Below are positions 25,771 through 36,335 of a stretch of 64,000 nucleotides of DNA, one piece after another. The DNA is from Ricinus communis (Eukaryota > Streptophyta > Magnoliopsida > Malpighiales > Euphorbiaceae). The position numbers and the translations under genes are program-made. The notes beneath the pieces are model-generated. The model saw only the letters and a list, made by a program, of their open reading frames with translations. It was not told the origin of the DNA and made no database searches. The stretch is taken from assembly GCF_019578655.1 (NCBI RefSeq), contig NC_063257.1, positions 16,182,001-16,246,000 on the forward strand. Direction: 5' to 3'. Positions within the stretch are counted from its first letter, which is position 1; each line of letters starts with the position of its first letter.

Positions 25771-26961
25771 CTCTAAGATGCAAATCACTTAATCACACAA
25801 GCAGTTGTCCAAACTCAATTGAATTTCTCAATTACAAAGGAGTTTTCAAATTGATTCAACAATAAAGAAGAAACAATAGATTTTATACTTGAATGAAAAC
25901 TACAATTTCAAATCAACAATTCAATCAATTAAGCATAAAATAAGCCTAGCATAGATAAAGATCAACCCCAAATGGGTTTAATAAGATTAGTTACACATGT
26001 TCATGATTAAACTAAAATAAGAATTAAATATAAATTAAACAAGAATAAAAAAGAACATGTACGCCCTTTTCTCAAATGGTGGAAATGCTATCCCCTCTTG
26101 AATAACTCTGAATCCAATCTCTACAGCTCATGATCTCCTCCTTCTTTCCTTTGAGTCTTCAATCCAATCCTAAGAATAGCTATCTGGATGATGCTGAAGT
26201 AGAATTCGTCTCCGTTTTCCTCTTCTTGATCGTCTAGAAGGTTTCTCTCAAAGTCTGTCTTGAATGCCCCAAAGTTCTCTTTCTAGAATCCCCTTTTTTC
26301 TTTCTTTTTCTTTTCTTTTAAACCAAGCTTCGGGATCCAACACGGCTTGGATTTGAGTCATGCTGACCAACACGGCTTGGATCCATGCCGTGTTGGGCTA
26401 AAATTGTACATCTAGCCTTCTTCAGCACGGCTTGGATTTAGGCCGTGCTACTCAGCACGGGTATGCTCCTAGGCCGTTTTACTCTCGAGAACCGTGTTGC
26501 AGATTATTTATTCTCGCCATGGGTAAGGAATTTCAGCACGCCCTCTGACCCTAACTGTGCTTCTCAACACGGGCGTATTAAACATCTAACGCGTCCGATT
26601 CATCAGTTTCTTTCCGATGTTGGTCCAATTTCTCTCTAACTTTGATAATGTACCTAGAAAAACACCTGAGACACAAAGCAAACTAAAATAGGGTGATTCT
26701 AATACAAAAACACATAATTTTCCCTAAAAACCACTCAAAATCAAGCATGCGAACATGTGTAATATCAAGGATATCATTTATACCTATATGGATGAATTAT
26801 TTATTAATTATGTTTATAAACATTGAGATACAAGTCAAGTGTGGTTTTTACGATTCAATGGTTATTTGTTATACAAATTGTATATGAACACTTGCATTTG
26901 GAATTAAAAGAATGTTGTGACTGGATTGACAAACACTTGCAAGTCACTTGGTATATGGATC

Positions 26962-28087
26962 TGTAATTCTAGTGGCAACCAAGAAGGGGTAAATTGGTTG
27001 AATCAAAAACCAAAAAACAAATTAAACTAAGAATGGAAATCAAGCATAACTCACAACACCAAGAATTTATAGTGGTTCAACCAACTCTTGTCTATATCCA
27101 CTCCTCAAGAATCCTATTGAGATTTCCACTATCAAATAGAATTACAACCTAACTCTATTTGTATTCTTTTACAAGGCTAAGAACAAATCCAAGTTATTTT
27201 CCAAAGGCTTACACTCTAATCCAAGTGGTTTGCTAGGCTAACACTCTAACCCACTCTAAAGATTTTCAATATTAATTATAGGAGCTTTTTATCCCTTACC
27301 TAAATACTCACTCTTTCTTTTTGAGCTTTGAATACAAGAATTAAATACATAACTATCCAAAGATTCAATCCCAAGCTTGAAGTTTTAATATAAAATAAAA
27401 AAGATGAAGATTTGAAGTTGTTGAGAGTAAATGCACAATGGGGCTCAAAATAAATGCTCTTGCTTGACCTAGGTGAAATAAAGACGCCTGATTAAATGTA
27501 AAAATAGTCATTTCAACAACCTTCATAAATGCAGCTTCATGAGGAACAATTCTTCAAAGCCATGAAGCATCAGCGCGAAAAATAGATTTGAAAAGCTAGA
27601 ACCCGTCATGCCTGTGAACAATTCTTCACGGTTGAAACTTTTGTTCATCGTTGGGAACACAAGTTTCACGGCTGGAAATTTTAGCTGCGAACTCTACTGT
27701 GATTTCTTGAAGTTTTGGAGAGTTGCCATCTTTCACGGGAGTGAACTTTTTCTTCACGGTTGGGAAGATTTGGTCATGGCCGTGAATTTCCATCTTCATG
27801 GCTGGGAATGCTGGCCATGACTCCTTCTATGGTTTCTTCAAGTTTTGGGAGGAAGGAATTTTTCACTGGCATGAACATTTCTTCATGGTCGTGAATCCTT
27901 GTTTTCACAACTAGAAAGGATGCCCTAAACGCTATTGCCCTTTTTGCTATTTGAGGCCAGAATTCTTCATGGCTGGAAACTTTTCTTCACGGTAAGAAAG
28001 GTGCATATAAACACTCAACCATAAAATTAAATATTTTTAATTGTTAGTAACAATTAAAATATGATTAATAACCCTAAAGATTCAACA
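26962..28087 (-). mobile_element. Sirevirus-like Ty1/copia 3' LTR
   Basis: On the minus strand the LTR starts TGTTGAATCTTTAGGG at 28087, directly after a polypurine tract in ...GTCATTATTAAAAAGGAGG (plus 28088-28115), the diagnostic Sirevirus 3' junction. The distal end is placed at 26962 (TGTAATTCTAGTGGC on plus) with less certainty. The typical Sirevirus block TTTATAGTGGTTC is at 27067-27079. About ten TTCACGG/CCGTGAA-type motifs lie at 27600-28000. Confidence 0.7.
27600..28002. repeat. TTCACGG/CCGTGAA motif array in the copia LTR
   Basis: Around ten degenerate copies of TTCACGGCTGGGAA or its inverse, e.g. about 27627, 27667, 27732, 27752, 27774, 27795, 27885 and 27988. The one at about 27774 reads CATGGCCGTGAA, near-palindromic. 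Three more copies lie inside the element at 29891-29946. Confidence 0.7.
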
Positions 28088-28482
28088 TTCTCCTCCTTTT
28101 TAATAATGACAAACAATCATTTAAAAAGGTTAATTTCTCCCCCAATAAAAAGGAGTTTATGCCCATAATTTTTACATTCACCGATTTAAGCATGGGATAA
28201 ATGAAACCACAATTAAGAATCACAATAAAAGACATTCATTCAATGATAATCAACCCAAAAATATAGCTTAAGCATAAATAGATAATTCATTGATTAACAA
28301 GGAAATGAATAAAAGATAACAAAGAAAATAAAATAAAATATGTTCACTACTTCTCCCCCATTAGCATCAACAAAAAGAACTAAGGCCAAAAAGGAAAGTA
28401 CACAAGAAATATTCCCGAGAGTACTAAAAACTACAAACATAAAAAGTTTGAAATGTGCTAAAGAATAAGATAGAAAAAGAAG
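28088..28482 (-). other. Copia 3' non-coding segment with polypurine tract
   Basis: Polypurine tract next to the LTR (minus-strand AAAAAGGAGG), then AT-rich sequence with no recognisable frame, between the LTR and the env-position frame. Confidence 0.5.
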
Positions 28483-29607
28483 TCAAGGAGGACTAAGGAT
28501 TTGGTCTTTGATAAACTTGATATCGGCTTGAAGAGAGTTGTATTTGCCTTCCAAGCGTTCAAACCGAGCATCAAATTCACCAAACTTGGCATGAAATTTG
28601 GCGTCAAAATGAGACATAATTTGTTGAACCCAAGAACCAAAAGAAGAGGAAGAAGAATCACCCACTCCATGGCTTCTAGGGGCGCTTCTGAGAGGACTCC
28701 TCACGTCTTTGCCTAAAATTCTCTGAGTCTTGCTTTTCCCAAATATGCTCCCCATTTGCATTAAGAAACTAAAACTCATTTGGAGCCACTTCCTTGATGA
28801 CCTCTATCTTAACCAAACCAGAAAGGTCAAAGAAGACATTGTCACCTAGCTTAATAGGACGAAAGGCACCCTCTTCCGGATGAAAGCACTCAAGGAAAAG
28901 AGCTATTCTAGTCACGAAGCCCCCTATCCCAATTTCTCCTACCTTCTTTTAGGTAATGGATTAGAATTGATCCACCAACCATTTACTATAAACCACTTGC
29001 TTATTATTCTCCATACACCAAAGGAAAAACAATTCAGTTTTTCTAATCAAACTGTTACTTTTACCTTTAGCACAAATAGAATAGGATATAAACCTATGGA
29101 GATATTTTTATGGGTAGGTTCAACAAGAGAGGAGGCTTTTGCGGTTTTCACATCCCAATTCCCACCTGCGGTGAGGGATTGCCAAGCTTGACCTAGGGTA
29201 AACTCAACTATTTCCCTCTCATAAAGTGCTCCCTCAAATGGTAATGCTGAAATGGTGGCAAAATGGGAAGCGATTAGAGATTTCTCTTGCACTTCTAATT
29301 TGAAAGTCATCTCTCCATTGGGTTTGAGTTCAAGAAAAGAAAGAAATCCTAAGGTGAGTTCTCTATAGGTTTCCTCTTTAATGTTCACAACGGTCATCCA
29401 CCCATTCCTAGAGAGTGTTTCTACCATCTTTTCTTTCAAGCCTTGTTTGGCTAAGGTAGCCCAACAAAATTGTCTAGAGGTGACATTCTAAGACTTCAAG
29501 TAAGCATACCTTTTCTTATGTTCTTTATTGGGGATGAAGGACAAGTAATCACTACTTCCGGAGGATTTTCCTTTCTTGTTGGACCACATCTTGACATAAC
29601 TTGCCAT
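28483..29607 (-). pseudogene. Env-position ORF of the Sirevirus relic, resembling the plant transposon-protein (ATHILA ORF1-like) domain
   Basis: Lies between the RNase H end and the 3' LTR, in pol orientation, where Sireviruses may carry an env-like gene. A start MASYVKMWSNKK (29607) precedes KKRYAYLKS. After a stop comes VETLSRNGWMTVVNIKEETY, ELTLGFLSFLELKPNGE, LIASHFATISALPFEG. In another frame follows IGGFVTRIALFLECFHPEE, and the end (28779-28483) is a coiled-coil-like DARFERLEGKYNSLQ segment with Phe/Leu heptads. The LGW...Y..LT.EFLS...F pattern recalls the 'putative plant transposon protein' families. No signal peptide or membrane anchor is seen, so an envelope role is not supported. 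Several stops and at least two frameshifts. Confidence 0.5.
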
Positions 29608-30164
29608 GGAGGAGATGTTGAGATTTAGGGATTTAGAGATGAAAATAAAGAGAAAAAGAGGGATTTGGGTTTGAATATAGAGAGAGATAGCAATGGGTTT
29701 TGAATATTGGAAGTGATAACTGTTAAAATTGAAGGAGTTTCTGAAAGAGAACATTAATTAGGAGTAGAATATGGTTAGAACGTTGTTTGTAGAAAACACA
29801 GCATTCGTGCCTGTGAAGACTAAAATACACTAGTGGGACGCTTACCCATGACTGCTTCTGCCAAAATCGATATTTTAAGTTGAAAACTTGATTCACGGCT
29901 GTGAAGTTGTCTTTCACGGGTGGGAAGAATTGTTCCCAACCGTGAAACAAACAGAAATAGAAATTTTTTTAAAAGTTTCAAAACATATTCCAAACGTATT
30001 TGAGCATAAATTAGGCTTCTTAGGAATTAATATATGCTAAAAAATATACCACATAGAGTGCTTCATACAAAAAATAAACAAACCCTTAAGATTCATATCT
30101 TAAGCAAATAACTCAAGGAAAAAATAAGAGCAAATATAATTGACAATAAATTTCCATCAATCAA
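29608..30164 (-). other. Non-coding interval between copia pol and the env-position frame
   Basis: AT-rich, with three copies of the TTCACGG/CCGTGAA motif at 29891-29946. No frame recognised. A leader or subgenomic promoter role is possible but unsupported. Confidence 0.4.
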
Positions 30165-31055
30165 TGCCAATTTCCCTTTTCATGAAGTTCATACGCTCTT
30201 CATTGAGGGGCTTTGTAAAAATATCTACAAGTTGATGTGTTGTATCAATAAATTCTAATACAACATCACCATTCTGCACATGATCACGCAAAAAATGATG
30301 CCTAATATCTATATGCTTGGTTCTAGAATAATGAATATGGCACTAGTATTATCACATTTGATGGGAATATGATCAAGAGAGACTCCAAAGTCTACAAGTT
30401 GTTGAATCTATAAAATTTGAGTGCAACAACAACCGGTGGCTGCATATTCAGCTTCGGCCGTTGACAAGGCAACCAAATTTTGTTTCTTGCTAAACCAAGA
30501 AATAAGGAAATTTCCTAAGAATTGGTAAGTTACGGAGGTACTTTTCCTATCTAAAATGCAATCGGCATAATCCGCATCCGAATAACTAATGAAATCAAAT
30601 GCATTTCCCATAGGATACTAAAGACCTAATTGCAATGTGCCAACAAGATATTTTAAAATTCTTTTCACCACATGCAAATGAGATTCTTTAAAACAAGATT
30701 GAAAATGAGCACATAAGCACATAACAAACGTAATATCTGATCTACTACTGGTGTTTCTTCTCACAAATTGATTTACCACTTTCGTCCTTGTCAAGTTTGA
30801 TCATTGTGCTCATGGGAGTCTTGCTTGGCTTTGCTCCTTTCATGCCAAACTTCTTAAGCAACTCCTTGGTGTACTTCGTCTGATTGATGAAGATCCCTTC
30901 ATCATTTTGCTTGATTTGAAGTTCAAGAAAGTACTTAAGCTCCCCCATCATGCTTGTCTTAAACTCACTTTGCATACACTTAGAAAACTCATCACACAAG
31001 CATTCATTAGCAGCACCAAATATAATGCCATCCATATATATTTGAGCATCTTGTT
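30165..31055 (-). pseudogene. Sirevirus-like Ty1/copia RT C-terminus and RNase H
   Basis: Minus-strand frame with RT motifs MDGIIFGAANECLC, ELKYFLELQIKQ, GIFINQTKYTKELLKKFG and the SKTPM block (31035-30745). A decayed thumb region follows (HLHVVKRILKYLVGTLQ, about 30700-30640). RNase H shows SYSDADYADC, DRKSTSVT, SWFSKKQNLVALSTAEAEY (30611-30408), and the tail has the DIFTKPLNEERMNFM motif (about 30215). This set is typical of the Sire lineage. Gag, protease, integrase and the 5' LTR are absent: homology stops at about 31055. Confidence 0.85.
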
Positions 31056-31369
31056 TTAGAGACTTGGGAACTATAGTGAATTTAATTATCTTTGTTTAGC
31101 ATTTAGTCCTTCTTGAGCTGAAATTGTGGGTAAGGCATTGCAAAAGTCTAGAAATTATTTACACCTTACTTTCAAATTTCCATACCTAAACCTAAGCCCA
31201 TTACAACCCTTGTGAAGACCCTTTGATTGTGATAGTTAATTGTTTGCAATAGTGAAGATGGGATTTATGAGAAAGCCTATGGTAAGTAAGTTGAATATAA
31301 TTTCTTTGAGGGATTGATGACTACCTTTTAAACACCGAATGCATAGAGTAATCCCTTATGAGGCATATG
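31056..31369. other. Unassigned segment, possibly retroelement 3' tail
   Basis: No coding homology. The composition resembles the non-coding 3' tails of Athila-like elements (as at 63000-63980), but there is no polypurine tract directly before the LTR at 31370. Confidence 0.3.
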
Positions 31370-32421
31370 TGATATCCTTGATATTACACATGTTTGCATG
31401 CTTGATTTTGAGTATTTTTGGGGCAAATTATGTGTTTTTATATTAGAATCACCCTGTTTTAGTTTCCTTTGTGTCTCAAGTGTTTTTCTAGGTACACCAT
31501 CAAAGTTAGGGAGAAATCAGACCAAAATCGAGAAGAAACAGATAAATCGAGCGCGTTAGATTGTTCAACATGCCCGTGTTGAGAAGCACAGTTAGGGTCA
31601 GAGAGCATGTTGAAATTCCTTACCCATGGCGAGAAGAAATAATTTACAATACGGTTTCTAAGAGTAACACGACCTAGGAGCATGCTTGTGCTGAGCAGCA
31701 TGACCTAAATCCAAGCCGCGCTGAAAGAAGGCCAGATGTATAATTTTAGCCCAACACGGCATGGATCCTGGCCGTGCTAGTTAGCAGGGCCCAAATCCAA
31801 GCCGTGTTGGATCCCAAAGCCTAATTTAAAAGAAAAGAAAAAGAAAGAGAAAGGGGGTTCTAGAAAAAGAGAACTTTGGGGTATTCAAGACAGACTTTGA
31901 GAGCAACCTTCCAAATGATCAAGAAGAGAAAAATGAAAATGAATTCCACTTCAACATCATCCATATAGCTGTTCTTGAGGATTGGATTGAAAATTCAAAG
32001 GAAAGAAGAAGGAGATCTTGAGCTGTAGAGATTGGATTTAGAGTTATTCAAGAGGGGATAGCATTTCCACCATTTGAGAAAAGGGTGTACATGTTCTTTT
32101 TGATTCTTGTTTACTTTGTATTTGATTTTTGTATTAGCTTAATCATGAACATACATAACTAATCTTATTAAACCCATTTGGGGTTGATCTTTAGTATGCT
32201 AGGCTTGTTTTATGCTTAATTGATTGAATTGTTGATTTATGATTGTAGTTTTCATTCAAGTATAATAAAATCTATTTTTTCTTCTTCATTGTTGAATCAA
32301 TTAGAAAACTCCTCTATAATTGAGAAATTCAATTGAGTTTAGACAACTGCTTATGTGATTAAGTGATTTGCATCTTAGAGATAAGTGTAATAACTTACTG
32401 GAATAAGAACTAGACATTCTT

Positions 32422-34778
32422 TGTCACAACCAAATTTATTTATTTATTTTTATTAATAATTAATATTCATTAGCATGTTATTAAACATGTCATTTGCATC
32501 ATGATTATGTATGACCTATTTTATAATATTATGTGGTAGATAAATAAATTATTTAGTTACATATTGATTTAATTAAAAAGTAATGAGTTTGGACTAAATT
32601 GGAAAGTTAGAAAGAAAGAGGATTAAATTGTAAAATTACCTATTTTTACACCAATTTACCACCTCTTCATTTCTTCATTTCTACACATGCATTTCCTATT
32701 TCCTCTTCTTCTTTGTGTCTCTCATTCTTCTCCTTTTCTTCTTCAAGCCTTGATTTCCTAATCAAACTCTACAAACTTTTAGTAAGTGAGAATCTAATTC
32801 TTCTTTTAAGTTTGAAAGGTTTGGGCTTTCTTAATCAAGGGAAACAAAGGTGAGTAATTTTAATTTCTTGATTTTGACTGTAAATTAGGATTAATGATAT
32901 GAAATTGTTGATGATTATGTGTTTTGGAATTGTTTAATCAAGAGTGAACATGCCATTACTTGTGATCTTAAAGCTGAAATTTCTGGGCAGAATTTTTCAC
33001 CTCTGATTTCGTGACCTTAGAGGCTTAATCTCGAAAATTACATGAAAGTTCTAGGTATATGTTTCAGGAATATCTCTGTAAAATGGTTTTGCAGATCGTT
33101 GAGTGTGTATGAACTTATAAGGTTCGATTTGTTGCTGCTCTGTTTTTGGTTCAGCAGGTGACTTGGTTTTTGTGCTGCCATTTTGAGGCATTTAGAGGCT
33201 GAACCAAGCAAAGAGTTAAACATGAAAGTTGTTCATTTATATATCTAGTATATGTCTGAAAAATTTCATAAGTTTTGGTTGAGTATAACTTGAGATATGT
33301 TGAACTTAATATGGCCTGCTCGAAACTGTTTTAAGCAGAAATCGGACTTAGGATTCAGAAACTTGTTGCTAATTTTGTGTTTAACAACTTGAGCTAGAGA
33401 AGTCTAAATTGAGTAAGATTAGTGTCTATAGAAACTTTAGAATGTTAACTTTATATCTGCAGAGTTTCATCAGAAAATTTATTCTTTTGACTGGTCATTT
33501 AATAGGAAACTTTTTGTTGTTCTGTTTAGATGGAAATTAGAACAGCTGTATAGAAAATGCCATAACTATTTCTATACCAATGATTTTGAAGTGATTCTTT
33601 CTGCTATGGTTTCTATAAAAATGAAAGTGTAATTCTGGAAAAGATGAGAGTTTTATTAATTGTACATAAGTTTTAGTGTAATTTCTAAGTCAGTACCTAC
33701 AAGCCACCTTCATCAACAAATATGATGATTTGTTGTCATTCATCTCATACATCATATTAATATCTAGAATATATGTTATTTTGTTGAAATGTGATGTTTT
33801 ATTGATAGTAAAGATATGTATATTTATGTCTTGTGATTGAATTGTATTTGTATTCAATATGTGAATAGGTTCATCCAAAGGCAAGGAAGTGGTAAGAGAA
33901 AAATAATAGGATTACTTTGTTATCCTATAAATTTTTGTAAGTATTTAATAGACTAAACTTTGTGTATATTGAGTTGGAACTGCTGTTTGATTACTTGATA
34001 ATTTCTTGGTTGACTGAGTTGATATTGGTTATGTTTTTGGCTTGTTGTAAAGTGAATTGATTGTGATGTGTTGTGAAATGAATTGACTGTGATTAAGGAT
34101 TGATGACTCTTGAATGGATATTGTGTGATCGGGAAAGCTGAGCCGGGCGGATAGCTACCCGAGTATTTGAGATGGCAAGATTGAGCCGGGCGGATAGTCT
34201 TGTCAAGTGGTTACTGAAATTTGAAAATGTGAGAAAATGTGAGGATGAGTCATCTGATCCTAATTTGATAGAAATAATGTGGAATTGAATTATTTGACTT
34301 GGTTGAGTTTGAGATTATTTGCATTATGTGAGATGAAATTATTTGTTTATGAGAATGATTGAAATGGTTGATTTTGTGATTGTCAGTTGAGTGTTGGTAT
34401 AATTTTCTGTATTGATAAAGACTTGATTATTCTAGCCTAATGTACTATAGTTTAGTAAATTAAATGCTTATTGAGTTGCTAGCTCATTCCTTAGCAATTT
34501 TTTTCAGGTTAGTGCAGTTGTAGATAGCCTTAGCTGTGCATTGCTCTCTTTGCATCAATCAATATTATCAGGTGGGCCAGAGGAGTTATCTCAAGCATTA
34601 GGGCATTTTGGGTACTTGTGTGAATTAAAGTAATGTATAAATATTCCTTATATATATTAAGTATGTCATGCCACTTAAATTGTATGAATGTATATTGTAA
34701 CTAAGTAGTAAATTATGTTTATAAAGTTAATTATATATATATTGCTATACAATTGGATGTTTGAGTTTGGGTGCTACA
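32422..34778 (+). repeat. 5' LTR of the Tekay-type element
   Basis: 2357 bp, TG...CA. It contains two GAGCCGGGCGGATAG repeats at about 34141 and 34184, and long stretches nearly identical to 41205-44403 minus its insertion. Confidence 0.92.
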
Positions 34779-34783
34779 GTTTT

Positions 34784-34797
34784 TGGTGTCAGAGCGG
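34784..34797 (+). other. Primer binding site, tRNA-Met type
   Basis: TGGTGTCAGAGC starts 5 bp after the LTR and differs at one position from the TGGTATCAGAGC complementary to plant initiator tRNA-Met. The spacing is normal for chromoviruses. Confidence 0.75.
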
Positions 34798-35036
34798 GGA
34801 TTAGACCGTTGGGACATATGTATGAGTACTTATATTTGTGTTTATGTTATGTTATATAAAGGTGTGTATGTATTGTGATATGTTAAAGTGAGTTGGAATT
34901 TTTAATATGTTCCAATGTGTTAAATGCTTGTGTGATTGAATTGATGAGAATAGGGGGGATTAAGAGCATAACATGCAAGCATATAGTAATTATGCACAAA
35001 CCATTTATTGTTGTAAAGTTTGTTAATGATATAGGC

Positions 35037-36335
35037 ATGAATGAGCACTCCACTGGCCCAGTAGGTTCACATGAGTCAATTCATGCACATCATATTGAAC
35101 AAGAACAGATGCATGAAAATGAATAGTCACAAGGAAGAGCTGAAGGGTATGCTCAACAAATAGCTGAAGAGTTAAGAAGATTAGCTCAACAACAACCACC
35201 ACCTCCACTAAACATACCTGCATTGGATGCAAACTTTCGAAAGCTAAGAAAGCATGGGGGGAAAGAGTTTGAGGGGACAACTGATCCAATTGTAGCAGAG
35301 GAATGGCTAAAGTCTATTAAAGGTGTGTTTACACAATTTAATACCTAACCGACGACCCAAATGAAAGTGAGGTATGCAACCTCAGTATTTCTTGAGGATG
35401 CTAGAAACTGGTGGGAGACAGTCCCAAGTAGCCGGACACAACCATTGACAATGACATGGGAAGAATTCTTAAAGGAGTTCAAGATGAAGTATATGCCACC
35501 AATATATCAAGAGAGGAAGAAACTTGAATTCCTTGAATTGAAAAAAAATGAGATGTCTATTGCCGACTATGAATTACAATTTACAAGGTTATCTAGGTAT
35601 GCACCAGAGGAAATGGCAACTGATGAACTGAAGTGAAATAGATTTGAGAGGGGTTTGAGATTGGAGATACGTGAAAAGTTGGCAGTGCAACCACCTACCT
35701 TTATTGCTTTATTGGAAGCTGCAACAAGAGCAGAAGAATTATTCTTAGAAAGAAATATATTAGAAGCAAAGAAAAAGAAGATAATTGGGACATTTACTCC
35801 ATCTTTCTCTAGAGGTGCCTCATTCATACCTAGGGAAGGATCAGGAAGTCAGCGAGGAGGTTTTAGAGGAAGGGGCAGTTATCAGTTTAGAGGGCCAAGT
35901 AGTATAACTTTGGGTAGAAGTGATGGATCAGCGAACATGCGAGGTAATTCTGGGTTTACTGGTAGAGGATATAGACCTGTTTGTGGCACTTGTGGAAGGA
36001 CCCATTCAGGAGAGTGTTAGGGACCGAGAGTGCAGGTTTGTTATAGATGTGGGAAACCTAGGCATTATGCCAATGAGTGTGTAGTAGGTAGAGGAGCATC
36101 GAGTACCTACCATTCAGGAGGACAAAGTAGTGTTGAGGATAATGTAGTACCTACAACGACTGGTCGTGGAAGAGGTAGGGGAGGTAGAAATGCAGTGACA
36201 TATGCCCATATTGAAGATGCGAACCAATCCTTACTGCAGGCAAGAGTGTATGCTGTTACGAGGCAGGAAGCAACTACTTCTCTAGAGATAATAACTGGTA
36301 TAATTCCTTTTGTAGGCATGATGCATATGTGTTAG
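35037..36335 (+). pseudogene. Tekay-type gag with four in-frame stops
   Basis: One reading frame of about 432 codons. After a Gln-rich N-terminus comes the capsid-like core: DPIVAEEWLKSI, FLEDARNWWETV, FLKEFKMKYMP, ELQFTRLSRYAPEE. A Gly/Arg-rich stretch (about 35840-35980) leads to the zinc knuckle CYRCGKPRHYANEC (about 36038-36080), a CX2CX4HX4C. Stops sit at 35124-35126 (TAG), 35346-35348 (TAA), 35634-35636 (TGA) and 36018-36020 (TAG); at least the third is explained by CGA to TGA. Shifting to the protease frame requires a frameshift near 36305. Gag would form the particle; this copy cannot make it whole. Confidence 0.85.

Larger units (their letters stand above)
23798..26776 (-). mobile_element. 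Solo LTR (minus), TSD TTTAT, itself carrying a nested solo LTR
   Basis: Plus-strand ends are TGATGCTGGC and AAGGATATCA. Direct duplications TTTAT lie at 23793-23797 and 26777-26781. It is the reverse complement of the LTR at 31370-32421 plus 44409-44843 (shared TGATATCCTTGATATTAC and AGGTGCACTTGC blocks). After removing 24290-25770 it is about 1.5 kb. CACGG/CCGTG motifs at 26340-26590 are followed, in LTR orientation, by a TTTAAAAGAAAAG TATA-like stretch. Confidence 0.9.
22541..26961 (+). mobile_element. 3' LTR of the chromovirus relic, split by a nested solo LTR
   Basis: Follows the tract AAGAGGGGGAGA (about 22529-22540). The expected TG start appears mutated (TAACATCCC). The first part is 22541-23797; after the nested insertion at 23798-26776 the flanking text resumes to about 26961. 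It includes a purine-rich leader (22960-23000) typical of an LTR 5' UTR. The right end is not certain because a copia LTR lies next to it. Confidence 0.5.

Noticed and set aside
26693..26887. Short plus-strand frame spanning a solo-LTR boundary
   Set aside because: It crosses the 26776/26777 insertion junction and has no homology, so it is a chance frame.
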